In this document: piece after piece, positions 54,869 to 64,000 of the stretch | Layout: every line of letters starts with the position of its first letter | How positions within the stretch are numbered: the first letter of the stretch is position 1 | Source of the DNA: Coprinopsis marcescibilis | Taxonomy: Eukaryota > Basidiomycota > Agaricomycetes > Agaricales > Psathyrellaceae | Assembly (NCBI GenBank): GCA_004369085.1 | Contig: ML210175.1 | Span: 63,128 to 127,127 of the forward strand | DNA length: 64,000 bases | Reading direction: 5' to 3' | Made by a program: the position numbers and the translations under genes | Notes under the pieces: generated by a model | Seen by the model: the letters and a program-made list of their open reading frames with translations, nothing else | The model's database searches: none | What the model was told of the DNA's origin: nothing

Positions 54869-55300
54869 TTAAGGGTTGATGGCCAATGGTTCTCCCTTGC
54901 GCTTGCCGGTCCAGTTCCAGCGATTCTAAGGAATACTTGGGTCAGTATACATTGAGCAGTGAACCGAGTTGGAGTAGCGCACATGTGTCCGGGCAGTCAT
55001 ATAGTAGAGAGCAGTAGGGAAAACGATGAAACCAATCACCGCTGTCGTCACTGTCTTCCTTGTCCACTTGAAGTTCAAGTATGCACCTTCACGCTATAAT
55101 GCAGAACATAAACCTCACATAAAATGCTCACGACTGTTGACAACGTACCATGGCGTTGAACCGGTCAATTGCGGGATCATGCTACGGCGACGTCAACAGG
55201 CAGAATAAGCATTCATACATGTATATATACCTTAAAGGATTCTGTAAACCCGTCAGCATGTAGTTATGTGCCCAGGAAACACGAACTTACCGTTCGCCAT
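54869..55300 (-). CDS. Complex I subunit B15-like (NDUFB4-type) protein
   Basis: A small membrane-arm accessory protein of about 73 residues, assembled from five exons. It reads MANESFKHDPAIDRFNAMRE, AYLNFKWTRKTVTTAVIGFI, VFPTALYYMTARTH and NRWNWTGKRKGEPLAINP. The pattern (DPAIxRFNxMRE, Y-F-W basic motif, one membrane span, WxWxGKRKGE end) is that of fungal NDUFB4/B15-like subunits. The first coding exon is 10 nt (55291-55300) and the second 11 nt (55231-55241), each flanked by 49 nt introns with gtaagt/gtatat donors, so the gene is easily missed by gene callers. The stop is TAA at 54869-54871. It shares a 125 bp divergent promoter region with the RBM5-like gene. Confidence 0.8.
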
Positions 55301-55425
55301 CGCTGTTCACGTCGAGGTCAAGAGCGAAGGGTTTTGTTTGGTCAGGTTTACGCTGCTCTTGCTTTCGACCACCATCTCCCACACAGACACGTTCCCTCCC
55401 GCAATTTCTACCCCTTATCCCTTCC

Positions 55426-58230
55426 ATGGCGTATAATCGCGACTGGGACAGAGGAAAAGACAACAGGGTCGATAATCAGGGCTCCTGGGGAGCCGACGCC
55501 AGACCCCATGTCAGACACAGAGACGAAGACTATACAGCAGACCCCAAGCGACGAAAATTCAATAACGGCGTGAGTACCCCATAGCCATGAATTGCACACT
55601 ATACTCACACCGTTTCTCATAAAGGGATACCAGGGCTATGATAACCCACAAGGCTACGATGACGGCCACCATGGCGGCCAAAGCCATAACCGACATTCGG
55701 ACTACAATCACCAGCAATACCAGGAACATGGCTACGAGGACCGGTCTCGTGGCGGCGGCGGGGGCGCTGGGTTCCCAAAGAAGCGCCTACAGCCCTCAGA
55801 ACCCAGTCCTCACGTCATATTCCTTGGTTTGGACCCAGACTTCACAGAGGCCGATGTCTGTCGACTCTCATGTTCTTTGCATCATTAAACAGATGAACTG
55901 AAGTGTCCTTCCCTACCCAGCTTCAGGCATTCCTCACCTCCCACGGCTGCAACCCCGAAAGCGTCACAATTATACGAGACAGATCATCAGGCACTTGCAT
56001 GTTTACATTTGGTTTTGGGCATTCATTGACGTTCCTTCGGCGTTGAATTCTCAAGGTACTTCAAAAGGCTTTGGCTTTGCGCAATTCGCAAGCACAGAAC
56101 ACGCAAAAGCTTTCGTGGACCCACAGTTCCCATTCATGCAGGTGCCTCCACCAGCATCCCATGGCGCTTCGGCCACCGCTACGTTTTACAAGGCAATCGA
56201 AAGCGGCGCGCAGCACAACGGGAGACGAGTCAAGATTGATTACTCGCAAAGTGCAGCTTTTCACGACAAAGGTCGCGTGAAAGCGAACACTAACGACGGG
56301 ACGCGGGATATCGGGAATACCCAAAGTCCAGTCCTATTGTTTCGCGGCCTCGACCCGTTGTCCGGACCACAGGCGATATACCAGGCGATGCTCAACTCTT
56401 CTGGTCCAGGGAAGCAAGGGGCCAAAGGAATGAGGCGCATAATTCTCATCAAGGACAAGGTTACAATGGCTAGTTTTGGGTTTGCGTTTGTAGAATTCGT
56501 GGATGTACAGGTATGTGCAAGTTTCGAGTCGACTCGTATCCGTCAAATTTAAACTTCTCTTAGTCCGCTTCCGCTGTGCTTGCGGCGACGATGTCACCAC
56601 AGATTCATCCCAACGGTTTCCGGATCTCGGACAGACCTGTTGCCGCCTCGTTCGCCCACCCTTACTCATTCCAACCTGTAACAGATTTTCTACAGCGAGA
56701 CGAATCCTGTTTACAAGGAACATCAAGTTTGGGTGGCGCTGAAACCCCATGGGTACGCTATTGGGACGAGTCTTCAACCGTTTCGGTGCTGGAATTCAAG
56801 GTTGAAGAACCTGCGAAGCCTGTGGAGAAAGCTAAGGAGAAGAAAGAGAAGAAGAAAAAAGGTGTTTTCATTCATTCAAACCACATCGACATGTTGACTG
56901 ACTGCGTTTTTTGCTCTAGACGAAACGAAACACACAATTCCGACTGCCTCACTTCTCCCGATTTTAACCAAACCCGTCACGCTGAGCTTAAACAAAGGAC
57001 CGGTCAAAATTGGTCTAGGTATGATAGTTTTAACCCTGTCAATACTTTGATTTAATACTTGCTTGCCTACAGGTTCTTCTAATGCCCCCAAAACACTGGC
57101 TTCCGGAGTGTTACTGGACGATTCCGCCGACGATCCCGAGGAGCCTCATACAGAACCGAATAAACGTATGATATATTTTGCCAATTGACTCAGATCCGGT
57201 CGCTAATCCTCTACAGCCATCGCTGTTAAGAGAGTTGCCCCACTGATTTCGAGCAAGAAGGTTCATAACCTTTCAAATCCACTTAATGACAACGATACTA
57301 ATCTATCTTGAATTTTAGACAGTCAACAACATAACAAAGTGGAATCAAGTGCAAGAAGAACTGCACGTTGACCCATACGCAACCCCTGTGTCTGATGCAG
57401 CGCTTGCCGCAAAAGTTGCGGACAAGGCAGAAAAGCCAGTTTCGACTGAACCATCACCGGCTCCAGAAGACGTGTTGGAGTTCGCGGATATCAACGCTCT
57501 CACATGCTTGCTTTGTTCACGGCAGCTCAAGTCTCTAGACTTGCTGACAAGGCACAGCCTATCATCAGATCTCCACAAGGTTCGTCTTGACGCGTTCTCC
57601 ACGTCAGGCATTCCTGAGAAACTTTTACAACAGAAAAACCTTCGAGACAAGAACCTTCAAGAAGTTGCCAGGCAGAAACTGGTGGCGAGGAAAGCCATGG
57701 CATCGTCTTCCAAGGAACAAGACGAAGCTCCCAAGTATCGCGACCGGGCTTCCGAGCGAAGGACACTGTTCAACCAGCCGGACGCACCTGTTCCAGAAGC
57801 ATCCTCTACATCCGCCTCTGCGAAACGCAAGTTTGCTGACGCACCTCCGAGACCACCGTCACCACCACCTCCCCCCGTGAATCCTGGTCGGGACGAGAGT
57901 AATGTCGGCAATAAATTGCTGAAAATGATGGGCTGGAAAGTCGGGACAGGCCTCGGTGCAGATGGAGAGGGACGTACAGATCCAATGTAGGTGTTTTGCG
58001 GTGACCTCTCAACGTATGGGCTTAAACCCATGTCATTTTTACAGAGAGACCGCTGTTTATGCACAGGGTGTTGGCCTTGGTGCGAGCAAAGGCAAGGATA
58101 TCGGCAAGTACACAGAGGGTTACTCTGGATACATTCAAATGGCACAAGAATCGGTGAGTGCCCACTCTTAACCTCTCGTTTGTCACCCTTCTCATTGTGT
58201 TGTTAGGCCAGGGAACGCTACGGCGACTAA
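55426..58230 (+). CDS. RBM5/RBM10-like splicing factor (two RRMs, C2H2 finger, G-patch)
   Basis: A nuclear RNA-binding protein, by family a regulator of spliceosome assembly and alternative splicing. MAYNRDWDRGKDNRVDNQGS opens an Arg/Asp/Gly/Tyr-rich low-complexity N-terminus. RRM1 is HVIFLGLDPDFTEAD ... SVTIIRDRSSG, then SKGFGFAQFASTEHAKAF. RRM2 follows at about 56320-56620 (LLFRGLDPLSGPQAIYQAML, SFGFAFVEFVDVQSASA). A Lys/Glu-rich linker (KEKKEKKKK) and a long disordered part precede the C2H2 finger (LTCLLCSRQLKSLDLLTRHS, LSSDLHK) and the G-patch (NVGNKLLKMMGWKVGTGLGA, DGEGRTDPIE). It ends MAQESARERYGD, TAA at 58228-58230. No RanBP2-type zinc finger or OCRE domain is visible, which are present in human RBM5. 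Confidence 0.88.
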
Positions 58231-58580
58231 GTACATTCATTTCGTACTCCATTTATGTTCGACGTCTTGTCAGGACACTTTCTTGACCTGCTATTACTTA
58301 TATATATTGATCTTTTGGTCTATTCACATTTGCATTCTTTCTATCGTACTTCCATCATTACATTGTTTTGAATACCTACAGCTGTTCTAATTTTATCTGG
58401 AGCTTAACGCTGCCACTACTCAATTCAGAAAAATGTTGTGGAGCCAATTTTGGTTTGGTGAAGGGAATGTTTATGTATTAAAGCATGATTATATTGGTGG
58501 TATAAACGAGTGGACGGTATCAGAGTACAAGATCAGTAGAAGATGCTTGTAAAGATCAAATTGGTTGTTGATAATCTCGA
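58231..58580. other. Convergent 3' intergenic region
   Basis: About 350 bp of AT-rich sequence between the RBM5-like and PEBP-like stops, including a tatatatatt run near 58293. No feature is seen. Confidence 0.5.
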
Positions 58581-59640
58581 TTAGAGAGCGAGGAAAGCGG
58601 CGGCGCCGAGGAGGGCGGCAGCGGGGACAGCCAACTTGCTAGCACCGCTGGTGGGCCTGGGGGTGTCAACGACTGAGCTGCCTGAAGGGTTGCTGCTGGG
58701 GCGAGGGGCTCCGGCAGAGTTGGAAGCGCCGGGAGCACCAGCAGTGGGGGCGACGACAGGGGAGGTGGGGATAGCGGTTCCAGTGTAGGTTCCTTCCTCA
58801 ACATTGATGTAGTTGGCCTGGAGGGAACATTGTCAGATCAGGATATAAATAGATTCGTTGGAATGATCGACTTACAGCAACGAGGTCACCGAGGTTGCTG
58901 GCCTCGACGTATGCGAGCCAATCCATGGCGGCGATCGGGAGAGGGCCAGTGAAGCCTTCAGGAGCGGCAAACTCGGCGGGTTGCTCGTAGAGGGCAACGA
59001 TGTAACTGGAAGAGCAAATTCATAAGTAAAATTGAGGGGTACCGAAAGCGGGCAAGACTAACCGGTGAGCGCCAGAGCCAGCAGCAGGGCCAGGTCCTCC
59101 GTATGGGGTGATCACGGTAGCGCCCTCGAGGCTGACAACGTTGTCTGTGGAAAAGAATCAGTTCTAGACATTGGGGAACAGAGGCGTTCAAACTTACTCT
59201 GGAGGGTAGCACCGTTGACCAACCAGTGACGAGTGACACCAGCAGCCAGGTCAGCACCGACAACGTCGACATCGATCATGGCAATGGTGAATGTGCCATT
59301 GAGAGTCTCGCCCTCAGCGGGAGTGATGGTGACAGCAGGGGTGGGTCCGACCTCTGAAATGACAGAATCAAAGTTGGTCAGCATCCCTTGCGGTTTGGGT
59401 ACGGCGAATTGACAACGCACGGGCAGCGGCCAACGACTGGCCAGGGGTGATCTCTCCAACACCCTCGTAGTTCAAGGTGAGCAGAGCGCTTGGGTCGAAT
59501 TCGCGCAAGTAGTCCTCAGTGATGTGGGACTGCTCGAAGTGGGCTTCGATGTTTGCGATGGACGCCTCGGTGGCCTGAGCGGCGACGAAAGGAACTGCGA
59601 GGAGCGAAAGAAGGACAGCGACCTTGGACAACTGGAACAT
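58581..59640 (-). CDS. Secreted PEBP-like protein with GPI-anchor signal
   Basis: A phosphatidylethanolamine-binding-protein-like fold at the cell surface. MFQLSKVAVLLSLLAVPFVA is a signal peptide (cleavage after AQA likely). The PEBP blocks are VTITPAEGETLNGTFTIAMI, DVDVVGADLAAGVTRHWLVN, VITPYGGPGPAAGSGAHRYI and VALYEQPAEFAAPEGFTGPL. The central DPDAPS-like ligand motif is altered to DVDVVG, but the HRYI signature is kept. A Ser/Pro/Thr-rich stalk (TAIPTSPVVAPTAGAPGASN) leads to the C-terminal hydrophobic ASKLAVPAAALLGAAAFLAL, a GPI-attachment signal. TAA at 58581-58583. Four introns are short GT-AG. Same direction as HID1, about 190 bp downstream of it. Fungal secreted PEBP-like proteins are mostly uncharacterised. 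Confidence 0.85.
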
Positions 59641-59832
59641 TTTCGTAGTAGAATAAATCGAGAAAATTAGAGAAATGTTTTGGGAGGAAAGAAGGGATAG
59701 AGCAAAGCAAAGATTCTTGGTTGCCATTTTATCCACCGGCCCCTGCTTGGCATCGCAGCAAGTTCACACAGCTTTGATCGCAACGCCCGCAATATATTGA
59801 TTCCGGTAAATAGTACTATCTTACATTTTCTA

Positions 59833-62800
59833 TCAACGAGGTCGCGTTTGAGGGCTATCCGGCGCCCGTCTGCCCAAAATTCCACCAACAACATTGCTAA
59901 CAGTCTCGCTGATTTGCCGGGCCTGTGCTTGAGAATGCTTCACATAGAACAATCGCACATTCGTCGCGTTCCACACCCCGAGCGGAGTCATCCCGCGGAC
60001 GTAAACTTCACCCCATATCAGCGATGTAAGCCATGCTAATGACGCGTCGGTCCACTGACGGAACAATCGTAAGCATAAAATGCACCCTGTTTATACAAAT
60101 AGAGTTACGGACCACAAATTTCCTCGGCGCATGAGGCTGACTGGCCGGAAGCACGTCTTTCAAAGAGGCGTGTGCGATAAAGTCCAGAATGAAGTTGAGG
60201 CTGTTGTGGTTCCCCTTCTTCGAGGACTGGATGTTTTGGACCTTGGGTAGCAGCTCCGAAATGAGAATCATCACAGGGTCCAGCGGCAGCCTATGCAAGG
60301 TTATTCAGGAAAGGCACTGCATCAAAGGTCAAAAGTACTCACCCTTGCTGCCAAGATGTGACCCAATCCTGTGTCGGAATGAAGCCATTGCGGCCAACAC
60401 TGGTTGCTAGCAAGTCCAGGTTGATGTTCACGCTCGCATCAACAGACATAGTCCGCCTTTCCCTCAATTTACCTCTCGCTTTCTCAGACAATGGCGACGT
60501 CATTGATTCGTCTTCATCCGGGCTCCTTGCCCGCCCCTGGTCAAAGCTATCGGAGCGATGGGGGCTGCTCGGAGCCGCTTCTTCTAAACTTCCAGCTCGA
60601 TTCCAGGTTTCACTTTGCAGCAGCATAGCCTTCTCGGCCACAGGGTCCCCAGCGTCCGTCTCGTTTGCAGCGCCTTTTCCGTTCCCAGGCGAGGAGTTAT
60701 TTGAATTGACCGTCCTCTTCGCAAGTTCTTCTTTCGCCTGCTGGATCCTCTTGACTTCCCGCAGTCCGCTGACGAGGGTGAAACTTCCGAGATCTTCGAA
60801 TACTTTGTGTGAGGATAGGATGTCGTAGATGAGTGCAGGGTTTTCGCTCATGTTGGTCTGAATAACAGAGTTGAAGGTTTCGAGTCTATACAAACGTCAC
60901 TGTCAGCAATTCCCGTAAATCGTTTGAAAACAGCTTACAAAAAGAAGAGCAAGCGGGGATGTCCCTCATCCGCGAGCAAAAACATAGGATTCGCGAAAGA
61001 GGTGAAGAGTTGGATTAATCGAGCTGACGCCGTGACGCTGAGTTTCTTGAAGTGTGGAGCAGAATTAGATATAGAGATAATGAGTGCCGGATAGAGTGCA
61101 GTTAAAGTCCCAGAAGTCGTCGCCACAATAGAATGAACAGCCTGTTATCGTTTAAGTTTGCGTTACACCTGACAAAAGCGACAGATACCCACATGTACAA
61201 GGAAATCACCAACAGTCGAGACGCCATTCCAGTTTGTTGGAACAGGCGCAGTCATTGGCTGCCCCAACCGGGGTCCAAAGCCTGGTTCCCCAGAAAGAGT
61301 CTGGATGATATATGAAATTGCTCGACATACTCCATGTTGCTCTGCTGATGTCAGATGAAGCTCAGTTGAATAATGGAGGTTGCTTACGAGGTTTGTCTTT
61401 GATCTCCACACAGTGGCACAAAAGGTACGAAAGCAAGTCTATCGACTTGTCCGACTCCAAAAAGTGCGTGCGGAATTTCTTGTTCAGTTCAAGAACCTTC
61501 CAGAAGAAAATGACTGCAAGCGTTGTCTTTCAGTCACAACTTGAGAATCTAGAAACGAATGAACGCACTGGTCTCAGAAATATATGGCACGGGCTTCCTC
61601 GAACCAGGCAGCAGCTTATTCACAGAGTTGAGTTGCTGCAGGAGAATTCCATTCACCCCGTTGATAAGGAAGTCAAAGTCTTGTGTCCTGTGCTGGAAGG
61701 CGGTCGGTCAGCCATTCCGTTCACAACAATACAGATACAGAAAGCTCACAAGTTTCATCAAAAAATACCTAAACGCGTTCGTGCGTGCAGTAGGCGTAGA
61801 TTTCGAATCATCCACAGCATCAATATGATCCCTCGCAGTCCCACTCTGGAAATCCAGCAAGACGCATAAGGCCTGCAAGCACATCCCTGTCAGGACTGCA
61901 CGAGGATCCTCCCCCTTGAACACGAGATGGTTATAGGGTAGCTTGCCAGCCATAGCTCCAATGGATGCCATCGAGCTCTCTGGTGGGGCAGTCGAGTTCA
62001 TGGCAGTGTTGATCAACGAGCAAAGCACCGTCAGGACGTCCCTTCGAGGGATCTTTTGCACAAAGTGAAGTGTATACAACGACGGCTTGGTGAAGAGAGA
62101 TTGCGACGGGACATAGATCTGTCGTGAAAACAACACAAGCAATAGCCGGAGAACCTCGATCTTGTTATTGTCGTACGCCGAATTCGAGGGCGCGTCTGAA
62201 GTTGAACCAATCCCCTTCTCCCTAATCCACAGTTCGTTATTGATCCTGAAAAGAATGAAATGACGACGGCGTACCAAATGACATATTGAATCTTGTGGTG
62301 GTCAACCTGGACTTTTGGAGAAATCGTAAATCCACAGCAATACATCAAGTCAATAAGGGAAGTGAACAGCTTCTCCCCAATGGACGGTAATCGTTTCTTG
62401 GGTTTAGGCTGCGACGCCGACTGCTGAGACCTCGAACCCCCCTCTCCCTCACTCTCATCCTCATCATCATCAATCACAAATTGCGCCTCCCCCGAGTCCG
62501 GGTCAGGGTAAACCTCCACCTCCTCCGACTTCCATAGCAACTCCAACTCAAAAGCGCTCGACTCTCCTTGGATGTCAAAGATAACTGGAAGGACTCGTTG
62601 CAGAACCCGGATACAATTCAGCACTTCTTTCGTTGGGTTCCTGTCTGACGCCCCTGGTTTCATGATCGAGGAGGCAAAGGCCGCCACTGTTGCTGACGCT
62701 GATCCGCTGGAGGGTGTCGGGAAGGTGTGGTCGGTCATTAGATCGAATAGACGACTGCAGGTAACACGTATGAGTGTCGCGACATTCTCCGGTGCTTCTA

Positions 62801-63184
62801 TGAGTGCTCTGCGGACTAAAATCGAGGATGTTAGGTACTGATAACAAGGGCGCTAATGCAGTCCGTACTGTGGTGCGGAGTAACCAAGGAGAACACGTCA
62901 GAAGCAGAGTCGAAGAGCACATAATACTGTGTGGCATTCAGAATCCACGTCATAGAAGAGCATCCATGTCGTCACCCACCTGTTCCCAGTAGGAATCACT
63001 AGGAGGAATATTCTGCAAAGGGACGATGTTTAACACCAGCAACAATGTGGATATTATGGGTTTTACGCACTCTTGTAGTCCATAGCTTAGGTATGCCACC
63101 AGGTTGATTTGGAAATGCCAACTTTGCCTCGTCTCCTAATAGACCAAATGGTGCACTGAACTTTTGGGGGAGATTGGAAAACAT
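59833..63184 (-). CDS. HID1: HID1-family protein (Golgi/dense-core trafficking factor)
   Basis: A large helical protein (roughly 900-1,000 residues) of the HID1/dymeclin family, peripheral on Golgi membranes. The start MFSNLPQKFSAPFGLLGDEA (63184) is followed by KLAFPNQPGGIPKLWTTRVR, a small exon NIPPSDSYWEQ, and ASDVFSLVTPH. Conserved blocks are EVLNCIRVLQRVLPVIFDIQ, KRLPSIGEKLFTSLIDLMYC, CGFTISPKVQVDHHKIQYVI, EVLRLLLVLFSRQIYVPSQS, RRDVLTVLCSLINTAMNS, and later SRLETFNSVIQTNMSENPAL, YDILSSHKVFEDLGSFTL. An acidic insert (DDDEDESEGEGGSR) and a Ser/Glu-rich insert (SMTSPLSEKARGKLRERR) are variable loops. The end is VSNVVGGILGRRAPDSPQTR and a TGA/TAA near 59833. An upstream Met in the same frame (63256, MLRGCARV) is possible but less likely. 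Confidence 0.88.
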
Positions 63185-63451
63185 TGAGAGGTCAAGAGTG
63201 CGCACTCTGTCTCCGCTGATGGGACTGTCAATAACTCGAGCACAGCCACGCAGCAACCCCTATTAGCCTTGAGGGAAAGGGACCGTTCAAGCTCGCATTC
63301 TAGCATTTTTTATATACATATACATCGTTTAAGAGCGAATAATGCAGTCCGAAAGGCGTGAGTGTTCATAACAGGAGTACGTGGACATAAATTCGAGTCA
63401 TCAAGACACTCATGAGTGCGATATTTTATCCTAAGTCATTCATTAAACCCT

Positions 63452-64000
63452 TCACAGAAGCCAAAGGAAGAGCATGCCAGTTGCGACTTCGGAGATAGAA
63501 GGAAGGCCGCTGGCAAACCTGGAGGATAACCCCTCGGCGTTGTTGGTGGTACTGGCAGGAGAAGGATCACCCATCCCAATAGCACTAACTCCGCCTGCAA
63601 TTGGACCTCCGCTGGGTTGCTAGAGAAGCGAATGTCAGAAGAGGTGACAGGAGATCCTAATGACACCAAGACGTACCTGCGACACTTCAGCCTCTCTTGC
63701 AGCCGCTTGGAAATCATCGAAACGCGGCGAGTTGATAACGCCCACCATTCCTTGCGAACAGTGATCTGCTGACTTGCAGTAGAAGTAGATTGCTAGACAA
63801 TGCAGTCAGAGGCCGAGCAGTACTAACGCAATGAGGAGCGAGACTTACGATCAGTGCTGGTGATATTAATAGTGTACTTCATGCCGGCGGTTTGGAGGCC
63901 AGAGTCGAAACCTCCAGGGTTTCCAGAGGCAGCCGCGAGATAGGTACACGGGGCAGCAAATGTGGATTGAGTGACAGAATGGACAGAGCCACTGCATAAA
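63452..64000 (-). CDS. Cupredoxin-like GPI-anchored cell-surface protein, C-terminal part
   Basis: Runs off the right edge. The visible protein reads FDSGLQTAGMKYTINITSTD, an intron, then SIYFYCKSADHCSQGMVGVI, NSPRFDDFQAAAREAEVSQ, an intron, QPSGGPIAGGVSAIGMGDPS, and ends SGLPSISEVATGMLFLWLL (TGA 63452-63454). YFYCKS..HCSQGMVGVIN is the C-terminal copper-site segment (Cys, His, Met spacing) of fungal blue-copper-like extracellular Ser-rich proteins. The Ser/Asn-rich stalk plus the final hydrophobic stretch suggest a GPI signal. Likely a secreted wall-associated protein; whether copper is bound cannot be told without the N-terminal ligand. Confidence 0.75.

Noticed and set aside
1..64000. Transposons, long terminal repeats, CRISPR arrays, phage or a secondary-metabolite cluster
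   Set aside because: No transposase, reverse transcriptase or integrase motifs, no regularly spaced repeats, no PKS/NRPS/terpene synthase; the MFS and ACS-like genes are isolated from biosynthetic partners.

Overview
The window is nuclear DNA of a filamentous basidiomycete, almost certainly an Agaricomycete (mushroom-forming class). The evidence is dense short genes on both strands broken by many ~45-70 nt introns (mostly GT..AG, with CTRAY-type branch points such as tactaac), protein content typical of Agaricomycetes (a jelly-roll-like/one-membrane-span protein family in tandem, an MLKL-like helical bundle joined to a TKL-type kinase, cupredoxin and PEBP cell-surface proteins), and fungal orthologues such as TEL2, HID1, MET30, COQ7 and GSK3. 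About 26 protein genes and one tRNA can be supported. Exon boundaries were worked out by eye and are approximate unless stated. Whole-gene coordinates run from the chosen start codon to the stop and include introns.

Layout. 1-6.3 kb: 3' part of ER glucosidase I (GH63), convergent with a long gene whose ARM-like + PH-like + disordered + coiled-coil plan resembles the meiotic axis proteins SYCP2/Red1. 6.7-13.3 kb: a bestrophin-like channel, the 24-kDa subunit of complex I, and TEL2. 13.5-18.8 kb: two linker histone H1 genes pointing outward from a gene for a degenerate acyl-CoA-synthetase-like protein. 19.3-27.3 kb: a two-domain DNA-binding regulator (GDS1-type winged helix + APSES/KilA-N-like) and an RRM+Pumilio RNA-binding protein. 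28-33 kb: a small N-myristoylation-type protein, a large disordered Ser-rich protein, and short-form tRNase Z. 33.8-41.7 kb: an MFS transporter, GSK3, and a MET30-type F-box/WD40 protein. 42.5-46.9 kb: a protein with an MLKL-NTD-like bundle, a degenerate kinase domain and a RasGEF module. 47.3-48.6 kb: intron-containing tRNA-Leu(UAA) and a PGG-repeat protein. 49-53.3 kb: three tandem paralogues of the lectin-like membrane family. 54-58.2 kb: COQ7, a complex I B15-like subunit with micro-exons, and an RBM5/10-like splicing factor. 58.6-64 kb: a secreted PEBP-like protein, HID1, and a partial GPI-type cupredoxin.

Most of the window is housekeeping. Mitochondrial respiration (NUO-24, B15-like, COQ7), chromatin (two H1), RNA processing (tRNase Z, RBM5-like, PUF) and TOR/PIKK, GSK3, Ras and SCF signalling are scattered rather than clustered. 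The most unusual items are the bundle-kinase-RasGEF protein, the SYCP2-like candidate, the GDS1-APSES fusion, the tandem membrane-protein array, and three apparent GC-AG introns.
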